From: Persicimonas caeni
Lineage (GTDB): Bacteria > Myxococcota_A > Bradymonadia > Bradymonadales > Bradymonadaceae
Assembly (NCBI RefSeq): GCF_006517175.1
Contig: NZ_CP041186.1
Coordinates: 7,467,074 to 7,531,073, forward strand
DNA length: 64,000 nt
Reading direction: 5' to 3'
This document shows positions 36,064 through 43,880 of this stretch, in pieces. The translations under genes and the position numbers were made by a program. The notes below the pieces were generated by a model. It saw only the letters and a program-made list of their open reading frames with translations, did not search any database and was not told the origin of the DNA. The first letter of the stretch is position 1; every line of letters starts with the position of its first letter.

Positions 36064-36456
36064 TCACTCGTCATCTTCCCAAAACAGAACGTCGGGCTCC
36101 CACCGAAAACGCTTCAAATCGCATTTCGTATTGCTATCGAATACCACACCCTCGTCCTCGAGCAACCGACGCTGCAACTCGGCGCGCGCGTAGTCTCCCT
36201 TGAACGAGATACCGCCCGAGGCGTTGATGACCCGTTGCCAGGGCACCTCGACCCCGTTCGACAGGCTGTTTCGCATCAGCGTGCCGACGGCGCGCGCCGC
36301 GCGTGGGCTACCGGCGTACAGCGCCAGCTGGCCGTAGGTGACGACCTCGCCCGGAGGCACCTGCTGAGCCAGCCAGTAGACCCGGTCAGAAAACTCATCG
36401 AGCTCACGGCGGATCTCGGCCAGCTCCTCCGAAGATAGGTCGGGCAATTCACGCAT
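36064..36456 (-). CDS. Alkyltransferase-like (ATL) DNA repair protein
   Basis: The 130-residue protein is the DNA-binding domain of the O6-methylguanine methyltransferase family, but the acceptor Cys is missing. Where MGMT has PCHRV, this protein has PWQRV (Trp73). This is the hallmark of ATL proteins, which bind O6-alkylguanine without repairing it and hand the site to nucleotide excision repair. Other visible family parts are VPPGEVVTYGQLALYAG with SPRAARAVGTLMRNS, and the FKGDYARAELQRRLLEDEGV tail. It is encoded 14 bp downstream of the OMP-like gene, 12 bp before the membrane protein gene. Its place inside an envelope gene cluster is unexplained. Confidence 0.88.
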   Translation of the reverse strand: MRELPDLSSEELAEIRRELDEFSDRVYWLAQQVPPGEVVTYGQLALYAGSPRAARAVGTLMRNSLSNGVEVPWQRVINASGGISFKGDYARAELQRRLLEDEGVVFDSNTKCDLKRFRWEPDVLFWEDDE

Positions 36457-36470
36457 GATGCCTCCCTGGG

Positions 36471-37286
36471 CTACCGAATTCGGAATTGAACGGCGATATT
36501 GGCCGAGCCGTATAAAAGCGTCGAGAAGAACGCCTCCTCGGTCGTCTCACCGATGGATACTGCCCGACGCGCGGCGTCGGCGCTTCGGCCGTAGTGTGAG
36601 GTGACGAGTCCGTGCACCCGTCCCGAAAGGGCGAGCGCGACGGTGTCAGACACCGTGATCGTCATCCCCAGGCCGCTGCTCGCCTCCAACCCGAGCCGTA
36701 TGGGGCTGGCATCGCGGGTCACGAAGGTGACCACCGCGGCCCCGCCCACCGGCACGAACACGTCGAAGCCGTCGCCCGGCCAGATAAACCGATAATCACC
36801 GTTGAGCCCGACGACATAGAGTTGGTCTTGCTGTTCGTCGCGGATCGGCTGGTCGATCGACGGGTCGAGCGCGCGGTAATCGACCCCGCTGTCGTCGACG
36901 CTTCCGTCGGGGCGTACGCGATCGGGCGAGATGGAGCGTCGCCCGACGTGGTGCAATTCGTTGGCGGTCAAGTCGAACCAGCGCAAGCTCAGCCCGGCGG
37001 CGATATTCGAGGCGATGAGGCGCAGGCCCAAAGACGTGCCTGCGCCGGTCTCGACGTCGACCAGCGACGGCTCGAGCAAAAAGCGGCCTTGCTCGTCGGT
37101 CTGGGTGCGGTCGACCTCAGTGACGACTTCGTTGCGAAGGTAGGAGGTGAAGCCGGCGGCAGTGCCCGCTTCGATCTCGACGCCGAATTGGGGAGGCGCG
37201 GCGTGGGCGGTGGAGGCACACAGGAGCGCGGTCGAGACCGCGGCCAGCAATGCAGTCAATAAAATATAGCCGGCAGGCAAACGCAC
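36471..37286 (-). CDS. Outer-membrane beta-barrel-like protein of unknown function
   Basis: The 271-residue protein has a Sec signal peptide (cleavage after AHAAP, about residue 30). The mature part is strand-rich with alternating aromatic/polar residues, as in eight- to ten-stranded outer-membrane barrels (AGLSLRWFDLTAN, YVVGLNGDYRFIWPG, VFVPVGGAAVVTFVTRD and NIAVQFRIR at the end). It ends in Arg rather than the usual Phe/Trp, so a barrel is a guess. It has no named family. A REP-like palindrome (36640-36656) is embedded in the coding sequence, where it encodes TVSDTV. It overlaps nothing and lies three bases after the lipoprotein gene. Confidence 0.55.
   Translation of the reverse strand: MRLPAGYILLTALLAAVSTALLCASTAHAAPPQFGVEIEAGTAAGFTSYLRNEVVTEVDRTQTDEQGRFLLEPSLVDVETGAGTSLGLRLIASNIAAGLSLRWFDLTANELHHVGRRSISPDRVRPDGSVDDSGVDYRALDPSIDQPIRDEQQDQLYVVGLNGDYRFIWPGDGFDVFVPVGGAAVVTFVTRDASPIRLGLEASSGLGMTITVSDTVALALSGRVHGLVTSHYGRSADAARRAVSIGETTEEAFFSTLLYGSANIAVQFRIR
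36640..36656. repeat. REP-like palindrome 3, inside a coding gene
   Basis: ACGGTGTC-A-GACACCGT (36640-36656) is a perfect inverted repeat in the coding part of the beta-barrel-like gene. Its 16-base core with flank is identical to that at 32801-32816. Confidence 0.6.
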
Positions 37287-37289
37287 GCG

Positions 37290-38279
37290 TCACTTCTCCG
37301 AAGTATCGTCGCGCTGCTCGGCGTCCGCTGCGGTAGCTTTGAGTTCGAGCGAGTCGACCAGCGCATCCACTACCTTTGGATTTTTCTCATACAGAGCCTG
37401 CGGCGTCGAGACTGCAATCTGCACACCCCGTTCGCCGCGGGTGATGAACCGGTAGATGGTGTACATGGGAGTACGCGCATTGGCCTTGGCATTCTGGCGG
37501 ACGATGACATCGTGCCGGTCGCCTTGTGCTTCAACTTTGGCGCCCAGGGCGGTCTCGGCGTATTTGACCGCGTCGATGGGGTAGTCGAGTGACTCGCTCC
37601 GAAGTTCGCCCTCGATGAGGTGGGAGGGGAGAGCGACTACAGACGTCTGCTCGTCGCGGTGCTCGACCAGCCACTTCGAGTTGACCACGGACCCGTCCAC
37701 GCCCGGAAGCACCAGTCGCCAGCCATTGCCTTCGATCTCGGTCTGCTCGGTCGTCGCTTCGCTTGGCTTTTCCTGCTCATTCGCAGGAAAGTCGACGCTC
37801 TGTAAGATGAACCGTCGAGCCTCTTCAGTGCGTGCCATCGCTTCGGGATGCCCCCAGGCTTCGAGCACGTACGTTTCCCCGGCTGCGTTTGCCACAAAAA
37901 GCTCGTGGGCGATGGTTTCGTCGGCATCCGAGAACCGTACGCGCACCGAGACCCCCTCGCGCCCGTCCGCCGTCGCTCGCTCGGGCGCATCGCTGTCGAC
38001 GATGTCGAAGGCGCTGTCGAGCCAAAGGAGGGCCCACGATTCGTGGGCGAATTGCGTCACGGGAGTCTCGAGCCTGCGCAGGCGCATCCGCACCGGCTCG
38101 ACGGGATGGCGAATCTGGAAGAGGGTGCCCGCGGCCTCGCGGTTTCGTTCGCGTAGCCAGTCATCGGGGCGCGATAGGCTGGCGTCGGCGTCGGGACGGG
38201 TCATCCGGACGCTCGACTGGCAGCCGACGAGGAAAAAACCAAAGAGTAGGGTGAGGGCGCAAATGGAGGTGGATTTCAT
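37290..38279 (-). CDS. Lipoprotein of unknown function
   Basis: The 329-residue protein has a typical lipoprotein signal (MKSTSICALTLLFGFFLVGC, lipobox LVGC). The mature part contains two similar stretches, each with a VxLRR or RLVLPG-like strand and a DxxSxWL segment, suggesting a repeated domain (about residues 50-170 and 180-320). I cannot name the family. The start ATG 38279 gives the signal; the in-frame reading to 38348 precedes it without a signal. It opens the five-gene minus-strand cluster ending at 34253, in which gaps are 3, 14, 12 and 2 bases. Confidence 0.7.
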   Translation of the reverse strand: MKSTSICALTLLFGFFLVGCQSSVRMTRPDADASLSRPDDWLRERNREAAGTLFQIRHPVEPVRMRLRRLETPVTQFAHESWALLWLDSAFDIVDSDAPERATADGREGVSVRVRFSDADETIAHELFVANAAGETYVLEAWGHPEAMARTEEARRFILQSVDFPANEQEKPSEATTEQTEIEGNGWRLVLPGVDGSVVNSKWLVEHRDEQTSVVALPSHLIEGELRSESLDYPIDAVKYAETALGAKVEAQGDRHDVIVRQNAKANARTPMYTIYRFITRGERGVQIAVSTPQALYEKNPKVVDALVDSLELKATAADAEQRDDTSEK

Positions 38280-38312
38280 CGATGGTCGCCTTGCAGAGGT
38301 TGGAGCGCCACC

Positions 38313-38466
38313 TATTAAGGGCGCCTGAACGACGGCGCGAAACTGCAATTAGAGTGCGGCGAGGCGTGCAGTGGTCGGTTCGCGACGGCTATTAGGGGCG
38401 CCTGAACGACGGCGCGAAACCGCAATTAGAGTGCGGCGAGGCGTGACGTGGTCGATTTGCGATCCA
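38313..38466. repeat. Tandem duplication of a 77-bp unit
   Basis: Two copies, 38313-38389 and 38390-38466, differ at only a few positions over the first 55 bases and more at the ends. Each copy has an internal hairpin (GCGCC...GGCGC). An inverted partial copy of GCGGCGAGGCG follows at 38484-38494, so a further hairpin with 38433-38443 is possible. The element lies upstream of the lipoprotein gene, in the gap to gltX. Confidence 0.8.
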
Positions 38467-38555
38467 CAACCATGCTCGACGGTCGCCTCGCCGCGCTCAA
38501 ATCCTTTGCCTTTGTCCCAAATAGTGGGCCTCAACTACCCAAACGTGTCAATTGC

Positions 38556-39950
38556 CTACTCGGCGCGCTCCTTCATGACGGCCAAACCGTCTTTAAGGCG
38601 CGCAATCGCACGCTCACGTCCCACCAGATACACCGTGGTGAAGACGCCCGGGCTCGATGTGTTGCCCGTCAGGCACACGCGCGTGGGCTGAGCGAAGTGC
38701 TTCAGGCCCATGTCGTGCTTGTCGCACATGCTGCGGTAGACCGTATCGATGTTGTCCGACGTCCACTCGTCTAGGCCTTCCAACTCATCGACCAGGTCGT
38801 CGAACGCGTCGGCGTACTTGCCCTTGAGCCACTTGTCGACGGCGCCTTCGTCGCGCTCGATGTCGTCGGTAAAGAAGTAGCTGCTCTTCTCGGTCATCTC
38901 GACGAGCGTCTTGGCGCGCTCGCGCATCTCGGCGGCGACGTCGGCGACCTTGTCGTTGACCTCGAGGCCGGCCTCTTCGAGGAAGGGCTTCCAGCGCTCG
39001 GCGAGTTCTGCGGGCTCGAGGCGCTTCATCCACTCGCTGTTGACCCACTGGAACTTCTTGACGTCGAACTGCGAGGCGCTCTTGCCCACGTGGTCGAAGT
39101 CGAAGAATTCGATAAGTTCGTCCATCGAGAAGAGTTCTTGGTCGCCGTGCGACCAGCCCAGGCGGGCCAGGTAGTTGTTGACCGCCTCGCGCAGGTAGCC
39201 CTGGGCGCGGTACTCGGGCACCGAGGTGCTGCCTTTGCGCTTGCTCAGGCCGGCGACCAGCGGCACGTGGCCGAAGGTGGGCGGCTCGGCGCCCAGTGCT
39301 TCGTAGACGGGCAGCTGGCGGAAGGCGTTGTTGAGGTGGTCGTCGCCGCGGATGACGTGGGTGATTTCCATGGCCACGTCGTCGCACACGACCGTGAAGT
39401 TATAGGTCGGGCTGCCGTCACTGCGCAGGATGATGAAGTCATCGAGCTCGGTGGCCGACACGGTGACTTCGCCTTGGACGAGGTCGTCGATGGTCAACTC
39501 GCCTTCGAGCGGCGACTTGAAGCGCACGACGTACGGTTGGTCTTCGGGATGCTCGCTCGGGTCGCAGTCGCGCCAGATACGCGAGTACGAGGACAGGTCG
39601 CCGCCGGACTCGAGGGCTTCTTGCCGGCGCTCTTCGAGCTCTTCTTTGGTCGCGAAGCACTTGTAGGCTAGCCCCTTCTCGAGCAGGTCGTCGACCTTCT
39701 CCTTGTAGTAGTCCATGCGCTTCGTCTGGAAGAATGGACCTTCGTCGGCCTCCATGCCCATCCACTCCATCGCCTCGAGGATGGCGTCGGTATAACGCTC
39801 CTCGCTGCGCTCGAGGTCGGTGTCCTCGATGCGCAAGATAAAGGTGCCGTCGTTGTGGCGAGCATACAGGTAGTTGAACAGCGCGGTGCGCGCGTTGCCC
39901 ATGTGCAGAAAACCTGTATTGGAGGGCGCAAAGCGTACGCGAACAGACAT
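38556..39950 (-). CDS. gltX: Glutamyl-tRNA synthetase
   Basis: The enzyme charges tRNA with glutamate. The 464-residue protein is of the usual bacterial class I type. The HIGH motif appears as GFLHMGNARTALFNYL at residue 12 and the KMSKS motif as AGLSKRKGSTSVPEY near residue 240. Between them are LRIEDTDLERSEERY, DGSPTYNFTVVCDD and ITHVIRGDDHLNNA. The C-terminal anticodon-binding part (from about residue 320) is present. Start ATG 39950 has GGAG five bases upstream. It could be discriminating or non-discriminating; this cannot be decided from the sequence. A 309-base gap with a candidate promoter precedes it. Confidence 0.96.
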   Translation of the reverse strand: MSVRVRFAPSNTGFLHMGNARTALFNYLYARHNDGTFILRIEDTDLERSEERYTDAILEAMEWMGMEADEGPFFQTKRMDYYKEKVDDLLEKGLAYKCFATKEELEERRQEALESGGDLSSYSRIWRDCDPSEHPEDQPYVVRFKSPLEGELTIDDLVQGEVTVSATELDDFIILRSDGSPTYNFTVVCDDVAMEITHVIRGDDHLNNAFRQLPVYEALGAEPPTFGHVPLVAGLSKRKGSTSVPEYRAQGYLREAVNNYLARLGWSHGDQELFSMDELIEFFDFDHVGKSASQFDVKKFQWVNSEWMKRLEPAELAERWKPFLEEAGLEVNDKVADVAAEMRERAKTLVEMTEKSSYFFTDDIERDEGAVDKWLKGKYADAFDDLVDELEGLDEWTSDNIDTVYRSMCDKHDMGLKHFAQPTRVCLTGNTSSPGVFTTVYLVGRERAIARLKDGLAVMKERAE

Positions 39951-40259
39951 GAGAGCTCCGTCGACGTTGTAGAATTAGTGTTGTCCGAGTGCCGAAAATC
40001 ACGGCAAATCGACATGCTCGGGGCTTGTAACACGCCCGGAAAATACGGGTCAAGCTGGGCAGGGCAAGGCCGAATTGCCCCCGATGGGGGCTCGCTGACG
40101 GGGGAAGGAGGGCGCCGGGAGGGCTTTTCGTCACGAAGTTGACCTGAAAAGCTTCACGTGCGAGGCCTTGTATGGTTCAATGGGTCCGAGAATTAGAGCC
40201 TTTTTGTCGCCGTTGGCGCCGCGCGCCCTGTGGGCCGGCCCAACACGGAGGTTAGGTAG
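39951..40259. other. Divergent intergenic gap gltX / LysM-endopeptidase
   Basis: These 309 bases hold no gene that I can support. They contain the gltX promoter candidate at 40024-40053. No good promoter is seen for the plus-strand gene, although a TTGACC at 40137-40142 has no partner at the right distance. Confidence 0.6.
40024..40053 (-). promoter_or_regulatory. Possible gltX promoter
   Basis: On the minus strand, TTGACC (40053-40048) is followed after 18 bases by TACAAG (40029-40024). It lies about 75 bases upstream of the gltX ATG. Matches are five and four of six. Confidence 0.35.
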
Positions 40260-41282
40260 ATGTCCAAACGTCGTTTCATTGCTTTGCTAGTTGCCGCCGG
40301 AGCTCTTTTTGGCGGGCTTGCCGAAGCTGCCGCGGAGAATAACGCCGCCGAGAAAGGCAAGGTCATCCACTACACGGTCAATCCGGGCGACACCCTGGGC
40401 AGCATCGCGCTGCAATTCGGGGTGGACTACGATGACGTACGTGCGTGGAACGAACTCGAGGGGCTGACTGTCGAGCCGGGCCAAGAACTCATCGTCAAGT
40501 CCGACAAAAAGCCCAAGAAGAAGCGCAGCCGTCCGCTGCCCGTCGTCCACCGGATTCGCAGGGGCGATACCTTCGAGGGGATCGCCAAGAAGTATGGCGT
40601 GAGCGTGCGGAAAGTACGCCGATGGAACCGACGCCTCAACCCGCGTCGACTGCAGATTGGCCAGCGTGTGCGCCTGTATATCCCCGGGCGCGACGGCAAG
40701 TCGGTCTCCTGGGGCTCGGCGAACCGCGGTCGGCTCTACAATGGCATCGCCCTCGAAGATAGTGAGGGCCTCAACGTACGCCACGTCTCGCGCGCCTACG
40801 GCACCAAGCGCACCATCCAGCTGCTGCGTGCGGCCGCCGCCGACGTCAAGGCGCGCTGGCCCGATGCCCCTGAGATGGTCGTGGGGGATTTGAGCTACAA
40901 GCGTGGCGGACGGATTCGCGGGCACAGCAGCCACCAATCAGGCCGCGACGCCGACGTGAGCTACTACTACCGGGGCAACGTCCAGCTGCCCAACCTGTTC
41001 GCGATGTCTTACGAGCAGATCGACGCGGTCAAAACTTGGCACTTGTTCAAGACGCTCATCGACACCGGCGAGGTCGAGTATATCTTCGTCGAGCGTGACT
41101 TGCAGCGTGCCCTGTACGAGTACGCACGATCCATTGGTTACTCCAAAGAGGCGCTCGCCCCGATTCTGCAGTACCCGCGCCCCAACCACGAGCGCGAGGG
41201 CATCATCCGCCACGTCAGCGGCCACGACACCCACTTCCATATTCGTTTCAAGTGCGGCCCCGACGATCGCAACTGCGACTGA
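40260..41282 (+). CDS. Murein endopeptidase (MepA-like) with two LysM domains
   Basis: The 340-residue exported protein has a signal peptide (cleavage near AEAAA, about residue 24), two LysM domains (about residues 36-82 and 94-142; HYTVNPGDTLGSIALQFGV and HRIRRGDTFEGIAKKYGV), and a C-terminal MepA/LAS metallopeptidase domain. The metal ligands are visible in GHSSHQSGRDADVSYYY (about residues 222-238) and in HDTHFHIRFKC near the C-terminus. MepA cleaves D-alanyl-meso-diaminopimelate cross-bridges in peptidoglycan, and LysM holds the enzyme to the wall. Wall remodelling or attack on other cells' walls are both possible. It stands alone in front of the SRPBCC gene. Confidence 0.9.
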   Translation: MSKRRFIALLVAAGALFGGLAEAAAENNAAEKGKVIHYTVNPGDTLGSIALQFGVDYDDVRAWNELEGLTVEPGQELIVKSDKKPKKKRSRPLPVVHRIRRGDTFEGIAKKYGVSVRKVRRWNRRLNPRRLQIGQRVRLYIPGRDGKSVSWGSANRGRLYNGIALEDSEGLNVRHVSRAYGTKRTIQLLRAAAADVKARWPDAPEMVVGDLSYKRGGRIRGHSSHQSGRDADVSYYYRGNVQLPNLFAMSYEQIDAVKTWHLFKTLIDTGEVEYIFVERDLQRALYEYARSIGYSKEALAPILQYPRPNHEREGIIRHVSGHDTHFHIRFKCGPDDRNCD

Positions 41283-41325
41283 ATTGCATCCATAACTCGA
41301 ATAATTCTCGATAAGAGGAATTGAA

Positions 41326-41781
41326 ATGGCTTGGATTGAAGGAACCGAAGAGCAGAGCTTCGAGGTCGAAGCGGCGTATGACGACGTGGTCGACTTTTTC
41401 AGCGACCCGGCGACCTTCAAGGAGTGCTTGAGCCAGACCGAAAAGGCCGAAGAGGTCGAGCCGATGGTGTGGCGCTGGGTGCTCCAGGAGAAGTCCGAAA
41501 AGGGCATCACCTATCAGGCCGACTACACCGTCGAGTACGAGAAGGTCGACGACGAGCACTTTCGCTGGTCGACCCGCGAGGGCAACATGCGCTCGGAAGG
41601 GTTCACCAAGTTTGAAAAGCTCGGCGAAGACCGCACCAAGGTGCACTACAAAGAGACCATCGCCACCGACCTTCCGATCAACCGACTGATGGCGAAGGTC
41701 TTCAGTCCCATCGTCTCGCGCGAGATCCGCAAGGGCGTCGGCGAGTTCTTGGGCTGCGCGCGCCAGCGACTGTCGTCGTAA
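41326..41781 (+). CDS. SRPBCC (START-like) domain protein
   Basis: The 151-residue cytoplasmic protein is a small SRPBCC/polyketide-cyclase-type helix-grip fold. It has VEAAYDDVVDFFSDPATFKECL at the start, a run of long strands (TYQADYTVEYEKVDDEHFRW, then TKVHYKETIATDLP), and a C-terminal long helix (REIRKGVGEFLGCARQRL). The fold binds hydrophobic ligands such as lipids, polyketides or aromatics. AAGAGGAATTGAA before ATG 41326 gives a good start. The gene lies 25 bp upstream of the TrpB-like gene and is probably in the same operon as the pair. Confidence 0.85.
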   Translation: MAWIEGTEEQSFEVEAAYDDVVDFFSDPATFKECLSQTEKAEEVEPMVWRWVLQEKSEKGITYQADYTVEYEKVDDEHFRWSTREGNMRSEGFTKFEKLGEDRTKVHYKETIATDLPINRLMAKVFSPIVSREIRKGVGEFLGCARQRLSS

Positions 41782-41806
41782 GCCCCCCTTCAACTGACGA
41801 GTTCTC

Positions 41807-42994
41807 ATGAGTGGCCATCCACATTCGGGACGCTTCGGCCGCTTCGGGGGGCGGTTTATCGCCGAGGCGCTCTGGACCCCCTTGCAGGAAGTCGCCGAAG
41901 CCTTCGAATCGGCCGCGGCCGACGTCGCCTTCATGGAAGACTTCGAGGCGATGCTCGACCACCGCATTGGACGGCCCACGCCATTGACCTTGCTGCGCAA
42001 TCTCTCCGACGAGATGGGCGGCGGCATGCTGTGGATCAAGCGCGAGGATCTGTGCCAGGGGGGCAACTTCACGGTCAACTTGGCGGCGGCATATGCGCTG
42101 CTGGCCAAGCGGACGGGCCGCGAGTGGATCGTCGGCGAGACGGCCACCGGCGAGTTTGGCGTAGCTCTGGCCTCGATGGGCAACGCGCTGGGCCTGAAGA
42201 CGCGCATCTTCATGGGGCGCGAGGACCGCGAGGCCGAGCCGTTGATGGTCCGACGCATGGAGGAGCTGGGCGTCGACCTCGAGACGGTCGACTCGACACT
42301 TCGCGGCCGCAAGGCGGCGTGTTCCGAGGCGTTACGGTTCTGGGCGACGCATTCGTCGACGCACTTTTATTGTCCGAGCTCGCTGGCCGCGCCCGACCCG
42401 TATCCGCGTATGAGCGCCTTCTTCTTGTCCGTCATCGGCGCCGAGACCCGCGTGCAGGTGCGCCGACGTGGGCGCACTCCCGAGTACGTGGTCGCACCGG
42501 TGGGAAGTGGCGGATATGCTGCAGGACTCTTCTCGGAGTTCGTCGACGAGGAGATGGTCCAACTGGCCGGTGTCCAAGCTGCCGGCGAGGGGCTGTCGTG
42601 CCGCCATTCGGCGAGCCTCGTCGCCGGGCGTCCCGGCGTCTTTCAGGGAACCTACTCTTTTTTACTCCAAGATGACGACGGCCAGGTCTTGTCTCCGGCG
42701 AGTATCGCCGGCGGCATGAGCGTGCCCAACGTGGGCCCGCAGCACGCACACTGGGCCGAGCAGGGCCGGGTGCATTACGTAGCCGTCACCGATGACGAGG
42801 CGATCGACGGGGTGCGAAAGCTCCTCAAATACGAAGGGATTTTGGTGTCGCTCGAATCGGGTCACGCGCTCGCTTACGCGCTCAAGCTCCTTCCCACGCT
42901 CCACGAAGACCAAGACGTCGTGGTCGGCGTAACCGGCGGGGGCATGCGCGATTTGAAGCGTCTTGCCTGCTGCGATGATTCGGGAGGGGCGTGA
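41807..42994 (+). CDS. TrpB-like protein lacking the PLP-binding lysine
   Basis: The 395-residue protein aligns along its whole length with tryptophan synthase beta: GRFGRFGGRFIAEAL at the start, WIKREDL, GETATGEFGVALASMGNALG, PYPRMSAF, LLQDDDGQ, VGPQHAHWAEQGR, VTDDEAIDG and ESGHALAYALKL. Active-site residues are changed. The family motif GAHKxN, whose Lys forms the PLP Schiff base, reads GNFTVN here (Thr89). The phosphate-binding GGGSNA is GSGGYA, GQHG is GEFG, and AGLDFP is GGMSVP. The Glu of the ETGAG motif is kept (Glu111). The protein is therefore unlikely to be a normal PLP enzyme. Its TGA overlaps the ATG of the TrpA-like gene. A moonlighting, binding or redirected catalytic role is possible. 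Confidence 0.85.
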   Translation: MSGHPHSGRFGRFGGRFIAEALWTPLQEVAEAFESAAADVAFMEDFEAMLDHRIGRPTPLTLLRNLSDEMGGGMLWIKREDLCQGGNFTVNLAAAYALLAKRTGREWIVGETATGEFGVALASMGNALGLKTRIFMGREDREAEPLMVRRMEELGVDLETVDSTLRGRKAACSEALRFWATHSSTHFYCPSSLAAPDPYPRMSAFFLSVIGAETRVQVRRRGRTPEYVVAPVGSGGYAAGLFSEFVDEEMVQLAGVQAAGEGLSCRHSASLVAGRPGVFQGTYSFLLQDDDGQVLSPASIAGGMSVPNVGPQHAHWAEQGRVHYVAVTDDEAIDGVRKLLKYEGILVSLESGHALAYALKLLPTLHEDQDVVVGVTGGGMRDLKRLACCDDSGGA

Positions 42995-43815
42995 TGAACG
43001 AACGGCTCGCGTACGTTTGCCGCAAGGCGCAAGGGCAGGGCGAACGGCTGTTGATGACCGCGATCGTCGCCGCCGACCCCTACCTCGACGCCACGCTCGA
43101 CTATATGCGGGTGCTCGCCGACGAGGGCGCCGACATGATCGAGCTGATCTTTCCGTTCTCCGATCCGACCTACCACGGCGCGGTGATCCAGCGCGCCTCG
43201 GCCCGGGCGCTTCGCGAAGAGGTGAGCTGGGACGAGATCATCGAGTTGGGTCAGCAGTTTCGGGAGACGCACGACACGCCGGTGTTCTTTTCGACCTACT
43301 ACAACCGGATTCTGGCGCGTGGGATCGACACCTTCGTCGATTGCCTGCTCGAGGCCAAGTTCGACGGCGCGATGGTCACCGACCTGCCGTGGGAGGAGGG
43401 CGAGGCGCTGCGAACGGCGTTGCGCGCCAACAATCTGGCGCTGCCGGCAGCGGTTGCCCCCACCACGACCACGGAGCGCTTCGCGCAGATCGCGGCCGGA
43501 TGCGACAGCTTCTTGATCTGGACGGGCCACTCCGGCGGGGAACCGACGATCTCGAATCAGCAGTTCGCCGAGCGAATGAAGGAGTTTCGCCAGTCGAGCG
43601 ACTCGCCCATCTTGGCGTCGATGAAGATCTCGACGGGGTACGACGCCCAGGCGGTCGCGCCGCATTGTGACGGCGTGCTCGTGGGCTCGGCGTTGGTGTG
43701 GCTCGTCGAGGGACGGGGCCCCAACTTCACCGAAAGTCTTGCCGGTTTCGTGCGCGAACTGCGGTTGGGCGTGGACGGGAAGCTCGAAACACCGGGGGAA
43801 GACGCACCGCAGTAG
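42994..43815 (+). CDS. TrpA-like protein lacking catalytic Asp60
   Basis: The 273-residue protein matches tryptophan synthase alpha over its whole (beta/alpha)8 length. In the motif around the two catalytic acids, Glu is kept (MIELIFPFSDP, Glu50) but the second acid is His61 (PTYHGA in place of PLADGP). The position is unambiguous because the spacing between the two residues equals the canonical Glu49-Asp60 spacing. The phosphate-binding end GSALVWLVE is similar to GSAIVKIIE, but the mid-barrel loop (MKISTGYDAQAV) differs from GxGISxPEQV. So indole-3-glycerol phosphate cleavage by the usual mechanism is unlikely. GGGAGGGG precedes ATG 42994, which overlaps the TrpB-like stop (TGATG). An alternative GTG lies at 42991. 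The two products presumably pair, as in normal tryptophan synthase. Confidence 0.85.
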   Translation: MNERLAYVCRKAQGQGERLLMTAIVAADPYLDATLDYMRVLADEGADMIELIFPFSDPTYHGAVIQRASARALREEVSWDEIIELGQQFRETHDTPVFFSTYYNRILARGIDTFVDCLLEAKFDGAMVTDLPWEEGEALRTALRANNLALPAAVAPTTTTERFAQIAAGCDSFLIWTGHSGGEPTISNQQFAERMKEFRQSSDSPILASMKISTGYDAQAVAPHCDGVLVGSALVWLVEGRGPNFTESLAGFVRELRLGVDGKLETPGEDAPQ

Positions 43816-43839
43816 CGTTTCCCCGAGCCCCTGCCATCC

Positions 43840-43875
43840 AAAGACCTGGTCCACCTCGGGCCAGGTCTTTTCTTT
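43840..43875 (+). terminator. Intrinsic terminator between convergent genes
   Basis: AAAGACCTGG (43840-43849) and CCAGGTCTTT (43861-43870) form a perfect ten-base stem with an 11-base loop, followed by TCTTT. It ends the TrpA-like transcript. The MscS gene ends at 43881 on the other strand. Confidence 0.85.
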
Positions 43876-43880
43876 GAGGG

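Noticed and set aside
40137-40183. Promoter for the LysM endopeptidase gene (TTGACC and TATGGT)
   Set aside because: The two boxes are too far apart, and no other hexamer pair of correct spacing is seen.
42963-43670. Plus-strand frame shadowing the TrpA-like gene
   Set aside because: It is an alternative frame of the alpha-like gene with antisense-type composition.
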